Shown: positions 1-12,400 of the stretch, piece after piece
Numbering within the stretch: the first letter of the stretch is position 1
Layout of the letters: every line of letters begins with the position of its first letter
Assembly (NCBI GenBank): GCA_023053575.1
Contig: JAKZAP010000014.1
Span: 11,310,938 to 11,374,937, forward strand
Length of the DNA stretch: 64,000 nt
Source: Branchinecta lynchi
Lineage: Eukaryota; Arthropoda; Branchiopoda; Anostraca; Branchinectidae
Direction: 5' to 3'
Program-made: the position numbers and the translations under genes
The notes under the pieces: model-generated
What the model saw: only the letters and a program-made list of their open reading frames with translations
Told to the model about the DNA's origin: nothing
The model's database searches: none

Positions 1-241
1 AGAAAAATGAATTTATTTCGTATTTAGGCTACACATGTGCTAATTTTTCTATTTGTTCAGCTAACAGATAGCTGACTAAACAGACAATAAAGTTTTCAAA
101 AAAAGAGGAACAGCTGAGATGGATGTGAATTAAACGTTCTGGCATGTATTTTGCAATAAAGTTGACTGGTATAGGTTTTTGTTTTTTCTTTCGCGATCGT
201 TTAATGTTAGCATACTCACATAAGCACACCTGTACTGTGAC
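1..241. other. PREP intron sequence, nothing recognised
   Basis: AT-rich unique-looking sequence left of the foldback element. No PREP exon or repeat was seen. Confidence 0.5.
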
Positions 242-3083
242 TAAACAAGAGCTACGAGCTCATATGGCACTTGTGCGAGTAGGCTGTACAAAAAAGTAGA
301 TCAGAACGTCACAAAATACACCCGCCATCCAAAAATGCGGTTCGGAAATAGAAATAGGATATTTAGTTTCACTCATTTCTGAGCAGTTCTGGCAACCTCT
401 CGATTGTCTGTAGCAAATGCACATGACCGTTCAAACTTTCATCCCAATAAATCCATTTGTTTGATCCCTAGACGTGCTACACGATTTCCGGTACTCACTC
501 TATTTCCACCTACAGTGGCCGAATCTGGTTCGGAATAAAAAAAAATCGACCATCTAAAGCATCTTCTTTTATACCATCTATCAAGTTTCACTCGAATCTG
601 AGCATTTTTGGAAAGTTCCGGTATCCCCCCGCCCCTCCCAACAACGTTGTCGGAGCCGGTTCGGGCCCAAACTCTTAATTCCCTGTTCCTGTCCATCAAG
701 TTTTACTGAAATTGGAGCATAGCCTATCTGCAAGTTTCCAGTACCCCCTTACCTTGGCCGAATCCGGCCCGGACATAAACTCGGCACATAAACTCGCATA
801 AACTCGGCACTGTCGAATTTGCATCTCATTCGGTCCATCCGTTTGGTTTTTGTGCATTTCAAAAGTCCCCCACCCCCAATTCCCCTAATCGTGGTCGCAT
901 ATGGTTCGAACGCATGTTTTACATGTCGAGGCCATCGATTCGTATCACCCATGAAGTTTCACTCGAATCAGACCACTCGTTTGCAATTTATAGAAGTCAA
1001 CTTCCATATTTCTCTTCTCTTGCTCCCCCAAAAATGCTCGGATCTAGGAACAGAAGTTTCCGGGGGTATGTTGTGTCAGGTTCTTAAGTCAAGATAATTC
1101 GGGTCGCTAATATGCCTGCAAAGTTTCGTTGTCGTTTACATCTGGAACTATTCTAACTCACGACTACCGGAATTCCAGGAAACCCCCTCCAACTCCCCCC
1201 CCCACAGAGCCCCAAAACCATCTGGCTCCGTCAATTTCATCTAGGCCTAATGCCACAGGTATCGGACCCGACCCGGACGTGACACTGAACGTCCGAGGCG
1301 ATAGCTCACCAGACAAGTTTCATTCAAATCCGATCACCCGTTCAAAAGTTATGCACGCCACTAGATTCCGGACTCCCCATCCACCCACTCCCCCCACGAT
1401 GGTCGGGTCGGAGAAACGGCTGTTCTTAAGTCAATCTGTTCGGATCCCTGACATACCTGCCAAGTTTCATCGCCCTAGGACATCAGGAAGTATGCCGAAC
1501 TCGCGGGATCGCTAGAAATCCGGACCCCCACCCCACCTCCCCCACAGTGCCCTGATCCGGTCCGGTTATGTCAATGACATGTCTAGGACTTGTGCTTGTT
1601 TTCCCACCAAGTTTCATCCCGATCCCTCCACTCTAAGCGTTTCTCAAAATTTCCGGTTCCCTCCTACAACTCTCCCAGTGTCATCGGATCCGGCCCGGAT
1701 TTAAAGTGAGATGTCTGAGACACGAGGTCATCCTAAATATCAACTTTCATCAAGATCCGATCACCCGTTCGCAAGCTAAAAATACCTCAAATTTTGGCTT
1801 CACCCTCCCTCCACTCCCCCCCCCCCCCCCCCGATGGTCGAATCGGGAAATTGACGATTTCCTATTTAATCTGGTCGGGTCCCAGACATGCCTGTCAATT
1901 TCCATCGTCCCAGCACATCAGGAAGCACGGAACTCGCGGGATCACTACAAATTCGGACTTGTCCCCCCCCCAACTCCCCCAAAGTGAGCGGATCCGTTCC
2001 GGTTATATCAGTCACGTATCTAGGACTCAAGAAACTCTAAAAGTAGAGGGATTGGGACGAAACTTAATGGATGGAACAAGCATTAGGCCTAGATGAAATT
2101 GACGGAGCCAGATGGTTTCGGGGCTCTGTGGGAGGAGTTGGAGGGGGTTTCCTGGAATTCCGGTAGTCGTGAGTTAGAATAGTTCCAGATGTAAAACGAC
2201 AACGAAACTTTGCAGGCATATTAGCGATCCGAATTATCTTGACTTAAAAACCTGACACAACATACCCCCGGAAACTTCCGTTCCAAGATCCGAGCATTTT
2301 TGGGGGAGCAAGAGAAGAGAAATATGGACTTCTATAAATTGCGAACGAGTGGTCTGATTCGAGTGAAACTTCATGGGTGATACGAATCGATGGCCTCGAC
2401 ATGTAAAACATGCGTTCGAACCATATGCGACCACGATTAGGGGAATTGGGGGTGGGGGGACTTTTAACATGCACAAAAACCAAACGGATGGACCGAATGA
2501 GATGCAATTCAACAGTGCCGAGTTTATGCGGCCTAGATTCGTTATTTGGCGTCTGGGCCGGATTCGGCCAAGGTAGGGGGGGGGGGGGGGGGGGGGGGGT
2601 ACTGGAAACTTGCAGATAGGCTATGCTCCAATTTCAGTCAAACTTGATGAGGGAATTAAGAGATTGGGCCCGAACCGGCTCCGACAACGTTGGTGGGAAG
2701 GGGGGGGGGGGTACCGGAACTTTCCAAAAATGCTCAGATTCGAGTGAAACTTGGTAGATGGTATAAACGAAGCTTTAGGTGGTCGATTTTTTTTTATTCC
2801 GAACCAGATTCGGCCACGGTAGGTGGAAATAGAGTGAGTACCGGAAATCGTGTAGCACGTCTAGGGATCAAACAAATAGATTTATTGGGATGAAAGTTTG
2901 AACAGTCATGTGCATTTGCAATCGAGACGATGCCGTAACTGCTCAGAAATGAGTGAAACTAAATATCCTATTTCTATTTCCGAACCGCCTTTTTGGATGG
3001 CGGGTGTATTTTGTGACGTTTTCATCTACTTTCTTGTACAGCCTACTCGTACAAGTGCCATATGAGCTCGTAGCTCTTGTTTA
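242..3083. mobile_element. 2.8-kb foldback element with long inverted arms
   Basis: Positions 242-1253 reappear as reverse complement at 2080-3083, leaving a loop of about 0.8 kb (1254-2079). The outer tips are TAAACAAGAGCTACGAGCTC on both sides, and the tip block GAGCTACGAGCTCATATGGC is itself nearly palindromic. The arms are made of repeated modules with CAAGTTTCAT, GATCCGG and C-rich runs. Short mirrored ORFs in the two arms are by-products. It sits in the intron after PREP exon 10. No transposase was seen. No convincing target duplication: flanks are CTAA and TTAA. Confidence 0.85.
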
Positions 3084-3257
3084 AATTAAAGAGCCTAAAC
3101 CTGAACTTGAACCATATTGCTTACACATGCGGATAATTGACAGATGGGCTCTGGACAAAACAAATAATGTTAATAAAAAGCGGATTTTCTTGGGAGGAAA
3201 AAATATAGGCCTATTGTCCCGTTGACAAGTATCGAGTAAAAACAAATTCGGCCTTAC

Positions 3258-3406
3258 CCACCACCCCTTATGTTGGCAAGGGCAAACACACCATTGAAGT
3301 GGTTGACAAATGCCAATCGGAAAACACTGAAACTCGGTAGCAAGCTACAGTTGAAACCACCGTAGCCGTAAAGAAGCGAGGGCGCAGACCCGTCAAGCAC
3401 AAGGTC
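3258..3406 (-). CDS. PREP: PREP coding exon 10 (last in window)
   Basis: 149 nt, phase 0 in, phase 2 out; acceptor TATTTTAG, donor GTAAGG. Encodes [18 protein letters not shown] then [18 protein letters not shown], matching LYGYGGFN...MGGVLAVANIRGGG, the oxyanion-side region of S9 peptidases. The next exons (EYGETWHKGG and the GGSNGG nucleophile elbow) are not found between 1 and 3257, so they lie off the left edge. Confidence 0.95.
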
Positions 3407-6400
3407 CTAAAATAAGATAAAGGATGAAGACAATACCTAGAACCTGCGATCGTGTTCCGTAAACACTGAGCGGATGCTTGCTCGATAGTTTTTATACCAG
3501 CTGAGTCGCAAAACACCATACGGCTACTATAGAACTAAGTAAGCACATTCCTCATCTGAAATCACTCCATTAGATGGCCCATTATGGCAACGTCAAGAAC
3601 TTCACACTTGGCATGCGGGATTTTGGGTCAAATTTGTAGACAAAAATCAGAACTGTCCGAAGTTTGATTACAGATATGTTTGCGCATCCTTGCATTAAAC
3701 GTTATGAGAATGTATAGGCTATGTTTTAATGAGCCTTTTAAATGTTATCTTTTCCGCGAAACATAACAACTAAAATCGTCATAAAAGTAATTAGTCATAA
3801 GGCCTTCCCAAGGATGCGCAAACATGTGTTATCTGTTTGTTACGAATAGTATTTTAGAATTTAGAATATCAAAATTAGCTTTCTTATTAGTCGGAATAAT
3901 TCGAGCTTTTGGGATCAGTATTAGTAAGAATAATATTTCGTGGTTTTCCAATATCCTGCTGTCGCGTTTCCAGACTCTTGTTATCTACACCTTAGCTCGC
4001 GGATGTTAGTGACTGCGGTTAGTTGAACTTTAAAGGTTAGCTCCTACGTAGTAAGCAAGAATAGGAATTTGATGTGAAGCTCGAAGCAAGTAGACGATTC
4101 CGAGAGTTTATTGTAGCGAGACGTATGTCTGTATTTGGAGATTACCTTACGTGTTAACCGAAGCAAGTTGTACTAAAGGAATAAAGTAAGGAAGTGTCAA
4201 AGAAAAAGAGTCGATCTCCCGAAACGAAAGAATACGATCCTAAATACGCCTTCAAAGGTTGAATATTGCTGCCGCTCGAACGCTACCATATAATGATCTC
4301 AAGTCGGACATAAACCGCCGGTCACAGTATAAAGAATAAGTAATAACAACAGCGGGGCAAAGAACATATCATTGGTTTATGTTATCAAACTTCTGACAGT
4401 GACAATGAAAACACTAGGCTACACTGTGAGAAGATGCTATTTTAAGTATGCGAAGCACCTGCTTTATTTGCCAAAGTTATACCACAGCCCCACGCTAACG
4501 GAGAGTTTACAAGTTAAAGATCCAAGCGTCATACTTTTGGAAATTTCGTCGGCTCTGCCAAAAATCATCGACAACAGGACCCAGCCAGCACATGGCACTA
4601 CATTCTTTTCTGGCCGATGAATGAAAAATTGTATATTGTATGTGTTGTGTTTTATTGAATTCTTTTATTTTATTTTAAATTCTCCGCTTTTCAATTGGCG
4701 GGTCAGAAAAAAATTACTTATTTACTTACTATAACCAATTTTAGGATCGAAGTACGTAAAAGTTTCGGATACTGGGATAGCTCTAATTCGGGTCGAGAAT
4801 TGCAAAACTCTGATTGGAGTTGCATCCCGAGAAGGGAAAGTTCTTTTCTACTACACGAAAGGTAGTAATGTAAGTTCGTCAAAATGCACCCTAATTTTCA
4901 ACAAAGTTACGTGTCCAAAGACGAGGAACTTCGTCGCGATGGGTGTTGACTAAACTTTAGCCGATTATCTACTGGTCGTGACGTCGAACGAAAAGTCTAT
5001 ATTTTCCATTTACTAACGGAACTGATTGTCCCTAGAACGGTTTATAAGCGTAAACGCGTCTAATTCAATTCAATTCAATTTATTTTCAAAACCGGTACAC
5101 CGGACAAGCCGATTTGGTAGTTCTCATCCATATTAACACTAGTTATATACAAAAGATAATTCTACACTGTAACAAAGACTGTCAAACATAACATAAAATA
5201 TTCAAATCTATTTACATTTAATGGTGCGAGTTAAAAAGGTTGACGCGCCTCGCTGGACGCTCGCCTCTATATATATACAGATACAAATATATATTCTGCA
5301 ACATTAATTAATCGATTTTTCCTATTTCTTTCATGACGTCATGAAAAAATCAGGGCCCGTAGGTAGTCGGCTAAAGTTTAGTCAATACTGTCGCGATGTA
5401 GCTGAAAACCCCTACTGGTTTGTAATTTGCAACCGGCGCCACCGCTAGCATCAATTTTCATAACCAGTCTTTCCAGCGTCCCTCCCCCACCCTCAACTTG
5501 ACCTGTACTTTATACCCAAAGGATCCTCCCACCAAGTTTCATCAACATATCTCAATCCCTTCGAGAGTTATCGTGCGGACAGACGGACAACTTTTGCGAT
5601 GTCATAGGTATCCCTTGTCATAGGTATCCCTCCACTTACGTTTTGGGATCCCCAAAAGTTGTCCGTCTGTCAGCAGTAGTCAGTTCGTAGATGGGACGGG
5701 ATACGCTGAATTCGTTCAGTAGTTCACCCGGAAGACAGTCAAAACCTGAGATTTGGCAGAAGTAAGTAAGGAAGATTTGATCAATTTCGTCAAAGTAGAT
5801 ATGACGTATAGCTTAGGGGTAAATACACACATGCTGAATCTAAACTTGGTTTTCTCAGATGATCAGCCATTGGCCTTCTTCTGTTTATAAATCTTATTAG
5901 TAAAAATGTTCAAGCAGACTGGCGAAGACAGGATATCTACAAAACCCATTTGTCTGGATCAAATATTAAATTTGTGGGATCCAATCGAAACCTTTGGTCT
6001 TGTTTCTTATCGTTAACTAGCTACCTGTCGATCCGCAAGCTGATTCGATTAGCCAGCAATGCGAAAACCCACGTTGTGCAGGAATTTCAAAACTGTCTGC
6101 CTTTTTACACGTATGGTTGTACTGTATGCCTTACCTTTCTATGCACTATGAACATGGGGATTTTGGTTCCGTCCTGACTTGGGAAGAACACCTGCTTGGC
6201 AACGAACTTCTCGCGATCAAGTCCATCTAGCTTGACTTCTCTAAAGATCTAGAAAAGCAAATAAGCAAATTACTGTAGCAGTTGTAACTTGATACACGTC
6301 TAACCAGGGATCAATGATGTGTTGTTCATAGTCACTCATCAGGACCGTCCACTAGCATGATTTCTACGGCGGTCATCTCCCCTTATAAGTTTTCTTGATT

Positions 6401-9400
6401 TCCGCTAGACTACGCGCGCAGTAAAGCTTTGAGCGTGTTCTAACTAGGACAGTTAAAAACTAATATAATCTTGTTTGAAACCAAACAAAAGAAAATACAC
6501 TTCCTTAAAACGAACTAACCTTATACAAACTATAGAGGCACACTTGAGTGACATAGACCGCAAGGAAGTGTACAAAAGTGAGGGGCGTCATCACTCATCG
6601 AGGGGGGGGGGGGGAGGATTACCCCCCCCCCCCCCCTGGCTTTCCAAGGTGGGCCTCTGCTACCCACCAAACAACAAAAAAATCATAAATAAGCAAAAAG
6701 AAACCATTCACTCGACTGTTGACATCAAATTTCAAACCCATCACTCCATCCGTTCGGCACTACCGAGCCCTACCATGATTCCGAGGCTCCGGTCCGGATC
6801 TGCAAAGGGCATATCTAGGTCTGAATGGTCTGCCTATTAAGGTATAATCCTGGTTCTTTCACCCTCTAAGACATTTCGTCCACCACAAGATTTCCTGGAC
6901 CCTGTCTAGCACCGCCCCCCCCCCCACACCCATCGGATGAGGTCTAAAACGACGAACGGCAAAGCTAGTTGTGTTTTATTTAATTTTCTGAAAACCTACT
7001 TGTCGGTTCAACCGTTAAGAATACAGTATTATTAAAGATCTAACAACTGTTACATACATATATATATATATGAATAAACTTAAAAGCCTGTTTGCTTCTT
7101 TAAGTCACAACTTAATCCCGATGGACTAGCCATCTTCGTTAAGGAATATTTTTGATGAGCGTTTTTATGAGGTCTTTTGGTTGATACTGTTGTATTTATA
7201 TACATATTCTTGTGATTTTCTCTTTGTAATGTACTCGCCGATTTCGACGGATACAAAAAACAAAAAAAAAGAACTACCAAATATAAAACTAATAAAGAGC
7301 CATAAGCATCTCACCTCAGGTTCACCACTCTTCCCCTCTCCTAAATCACATCTATAAATGATCGAGGGTGACAAAAATGAGGTATAGAGGTAGAAAAATT
7401 CATGCAGCTTTTTCTTTCCGGAAAACCCTCCAACGGTGCCCATTTCCAAGCTGAATTCTCGAACGACGTTGCCAGTTTCCAAATCTCGGAGTTGTAACTC
7501 GTTCTAGGCAGAGAAAATAACTTTAGTATGTAAGTTCTATATAACCCATAATTTTTTCGAGCATTTTCGCCATTTTTTCATCACTATGTTCTGTTGATGT
7601 CTGCGATTGCGATATTCTTACAACAGTCGTCTGCATCTATTGCGGGTGGGATGTTCGGTGTAGTGACACAATTCTGGTTTTGATCCGAATCCGAATACAA
7701 ACGAAGCTGAGAATGTGATTCCGGATCTCACCGAAACATTAACTTTCGCATGCAAAGTTGGCTGCGTAGCACAGCCAATCTCCTGTTTCTTGGCGAAAGT
7801 GCGATGCAGGGTTTGGGGTACACCATCCGACGCTTCCCGTGCTTTAACCTAGATTCCTCAGGTACTCCTTTAAAGGTGGGCTTGAACGGGACACCGTTTG
7901 CGCGGACTCGGGTTCTTATTCCAGGTAAGAGGTATGGGGATCCGAGAAACCAAGGCGAACATATGTTTTGCGTCACTTAACAGATTAGTCAACTGAAATT
8001 TTTATAAGGAAATTTTTCTCGATTAAGGTCCTTTTCAGGTCGTGGCCAACGTAACTATTCCGAAATACCGTAGCGCGAGAGGTTGCGGTGCTGATTGAAA
8101 AAAAAAAGATTAAAAAGAAGTTGGATACTGTCTAAAGTAGCTTGCCAAGAAGTTCTGGGGTATCGCCGAATAACGACTTCAGCTCACTCATTTCATGTTT
8201 GCTAACCACACGGTCCGACATCCCTCAAAGCTTAAGGGATTCTTGAAGAAAGACTTCACTACAAACAAAAGACTTCTAATTGTATAGACTCTAAGAATAG
8301 ACAACATATTTTTGTATCATTTGACTGAATGCACTGCATTATTTTGATTGTGTTAGGGGACTTTTTATTTATCACTATTTGCTCTAGTATGATGTTCAGA
8401 ATATCTACGGCGGTCCTCACAACGCCAAATTCTACTATGACGCCGAAAATCTGAATCTCAGTGCAAACGCCGCTTTTCAGTGGCCAGTGATTAGCTCGCG
8501 GCAGGTAGCTCACTGCGTAAACACTTATTTTTCGTAAGCCGATTTCGTCAAGCATCCAAATCAGGTAGAAACGCCTAAAGGTACCACGAACCCACCAGGA
8601 AAATTCCACTATAATAATAATAATAACTGTATTTGAAAAAGTCCGAGGGCCATATACAGGTACAGGTTATTAATACACAGAAACGTCAATCAACATACAA
8701 CTAATCTACGGAAAGCTTTCTATATTCTAACGCTCTAACACAAACCTACAAATCTTACTAATAGTCTGGGCGGATGTACACTTCAGGATACCAGGGAGTG
8801 TCGGGAAAAACCCACCGAAAATCTCCCTACGGAGATCCGAAAGCTCTTGGCACCGGCTTAGAAAATGGCCAATATCCTCATCTTCACCACCGCAAAGGGG
8901 ACACGCATATTTCCCATCCGGACTCTTCTTGTTCCTATCAAACACTTTTTTTCTACCGTGGAGTGGTAGGCAATTCGCCCTCAGTTGGATCCAGTACCTC
9001 AAATAAATCGCGGGTAGATTAAGCTTAAAATCGGTTACTTGTGACTAGCGGTGCAACGAAGTGACGCATTTTCATCGGGTCTTCAGGCCTCTTTAAGTGA
9101 ATAAGTAATTGGTAACTAGATTGTCCCATCTCAGCCCTTTTCGGGTCGACTTTAAAGTTTAACCGAAAAGGGCTAGGATACGACAGTCTAGTTACCCATC
9201 ACTTGTTCGCTTAAATAATCTTGAAAACCCGATGAAAAAGCGTTAGTTTGTTTTTCTGATATTTCCAAATAATCGATTATCCCATTGTGCTTGCCGCTCT
9301 TCCCGTTTTTGTGATATCTCTATGGTGCCTGGAACATTTGGCAACAACACCAGCAGCAAACGAGTAAATAAATTGTGTATCAAATAAACAAAGAAGTGTC

Positions 9401-12400
9401 TGCAGTCTGCAGTGCCAAAAACTAGTGCTAGCTAGTGATAGTGATAGTTTAGTGATTTTCGCGGGCGAATTGTGGACGGATTCACCATGGGAAAGCGTCC
9501 ACATTCCCAACGTCCCTACTGAAGACTACTGTGGACAGAATGAAAATCCCCAATAGGTGTTGTAGTAATTCAATGTATTTGAATCTAAGATGTAAAAATA
9601 AGTTGCCTGTTCAGTTAAACTTTAAAGGACTGCACAAACCTTAGCATCGACGAGGTAGCAGGTCAATAGCTTGTTTTCTGCAACACAAGCAGCCCAGTCC
9701 AAAACATCTTTCTCATGCTCAGGTACTAAGGTCTTCCAGTTCTCTTCAACGTAGTTTTCGAAATCAATAACAACGAGCCGCTTGCGAGGTGCGTTTTTGT
9801 TGGTCAAGAAAACAGCATGCGGTCCAGTGTTTGTGATGTACTGAAAAGAATGGCCACTCAACACCATAGTAAAAACAATAACATTAGTACAAGTGAGAGT
9901 GAAGGTTCTTCTAGAGTTAGATCAGAGACATGCTTAATGTAGAGCCCCGCCCCCCTCCAGCCCAGAGGGTGGGTAAGTTTTAGGACCTTCTAACTTGAAC
10001 TAAGGAAGTATTTTGGACCCTAAGACCCTTAAGGCACTATACGACTTATTTCACTATTTGATCGTTGGGTAAAAATGCTTGAATTCGCATTTACCGATGA
10101 CGGTTCTAGACGAGTGTCTCACCTCAGCACATCATGTTTTCAACATGGTGTGTTTTTGCAACCCAAATCATAGCAGAAATCATAACAAATAAATTAACAG
10201 AGGCGAAAGCCTTTTTTTTTTTTTACTGCAGTTATATTATTATTATTATAACCATTCGCGGACTATAGGAAAACGACGATGGATTCTGAAACCGACTGGA
10301 CAGAAACGAAATGCACTCTTCGCATCCTTGAAGTTGGAAAACATACCGTATAGTCGGCTTCTAGCTTGTCCACAATCTTGTGAAATTCTAACCTCCCCTT
10401 GATCCCGTCTTGGTTGAGTGACAAGTCCGTAAAATACACAAGCTGGTACTGGCATCCAAGCCGTACAGTAACAATCAGGTACCTTCCGCAGTCAGATACT
10501 TTGCTCGACCTAAAAGAGTCATAAGAAAACTGAAAAGAAACTCAAGAAACAAAGGTCAGAAGACAATCGTCATGCGAAGTATCTGACTGCAGGTTGACAT
10601 TTCCACCTTATTTGTCGGGTTGGGTAAATCTAGGCGGCTTTTGGGGGGAAAAGTTAAAACAAAATGGATCTTGACGGTACAGCGACTTTCAGGACGTCTT
10701 GATGAAAGAATGTCCAACACTGACACTGGTCCGGTCCCTTACTCCCCCCTCCCTTTTCTGCTATGCTGTTAAATAAATCCGGTTTACAACATCCAGCCAT
10801 TCTTAGCGACCTTCCCTGAGTGAAATACTTCATACACTTCTATGAATTATATTTGTGTGGTAAATGCCGAAAGAAAATAAGGCTGTGGAAACGGGGCTTT
10901 TACAATGAAATACTTGCTTCAAAGGAAGTTAACTTAAAATTCGATTAAGTAACTGGAATAAATATTGTGCAAACCAATGTTATGAAACAAGATGCGGCTC
11001 ACGCCATCTAACGACTGCAGCCATACCTCTGACGTAGCCATGGTCTGTGCTTAACGAAGTAACGTTCTATATTAGGCTCCCTTCCACGAAACGTGAGCGA
11101 GTTACGTTTTGTATGAAACAATTATGTAAGGTAATTTTTTGCTTTCTGAAAACGGCGGGTTATAAATAAATTACTTACTTACTTACTTACTTACTTTGTT
11201 GGTATTTGTTTAGGGGTTTTGTGTATAGCTCATAATTAAATTGTTTGGCTAACAACCTTACAAGCTTTAGGGGAAGAACAACCAAACTAAACGGAGAAGT
11301 AATTCATACCTCGAAATCCGCTTCAAACTTTGTAACGATCCCATGAACCGGCAGCCTACCGTTGATACCGTCGGTAAAAGATGACAAGTCCGCGAAGTAA
11401 AGAAGTTGGTCTTCACAGCCCAGCTCTACCGTAACTATCAGGTACTTCCCACAGTCAGATACTTCACACGACCTAAGTACGAAAATAAATCTAAAGCCGC
11501 TTTCACATTGACGCGTCGCGCATCAGACTTTGCAGTGGAAAATGGATTGGATAGATACTAATGATGAAGACAAACTTACTAATTGTGAAAGAAACGAGAC
11601 TTCAGCCAAAGAAACCGAGAAATGAAAATGAAAATGAGCATCCAGAGTGAAAGCTTCTCGCGCAGGTGTGAAAGATACGCTGTACACAACGTAAGACACA
11701 CGCATAAGCAACGCATCACAACGACGCGTCAATATGAAAGCGGCTTAATAGCGTCCGTAGGATAATACTGACACAACCCCCGTCGATATCAAAGATGTGG
11801 TAAATCAGGAACAACACTGTGACCTAGATCCTTTGCCTGTAGGCTGATTCGAAAAAGTACAATGCGACCATCGCCAGGCTACCTCTGCACAAATCTACTA
11901 CCACAACTGTAGTCGTATCCCCATGAAAAATCTTTATACTGTGTAGTTGTATGGTAGATGTACCAAAAGTTGTATGTATTGGTATGTAGTGGTATGGAAT
12001 GTTTTGGTTTAACATGCCCCGACTGGGTTAATCTTAAGTAGTAGTATCTGATAGCATCCAATCTTGATGTAGTAGCATGCAGTGGCAACAGTTACTAACT
12101 ACTGCATGCTACTTTTTCGTACAACTCCACACGACTAATTCTCAAAAAATTTCATCGGGTACGTAGAGGGACTTCAAAAAGGCCAGACTTCGTCCGAGAC
12201 TTCGTGTGAAACCAAGTGGCATATAATTACGGTGACTCGAGCAACTGCGAAATTAAATCGCCCAGATCCGCGCGGACTTTTTATGGGACATTTTCGCGTT
12301 GAGCTCGACGGAAGATACAATCTATGCGAAAATGTACTAGGTGATGCCGTCACACGACAACGGGTTGAGACAGTAGAAGATGCCATTTTTCTCTACCCAT

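Noticed and set aside
1129..2096. Pro/Ser-rich frames in the foldback element
   Set aside because: They come from C-rich repeat modules; mirrored frames in the opposite arm show they follow repeat structure, not protein selection.
819..2512. Nearly identical 92-codon frames on opposite strands (819-1097 and 2234-2512)
   Set aside because: Explained entirely by the inverted arms of the foldback element.
6475..6840. 121-codon plus-strand frame across the G/C runs
   Set aside because: It reads Gly-run then Pro-run through homopolymers; length depends on the run count and no domain is present.
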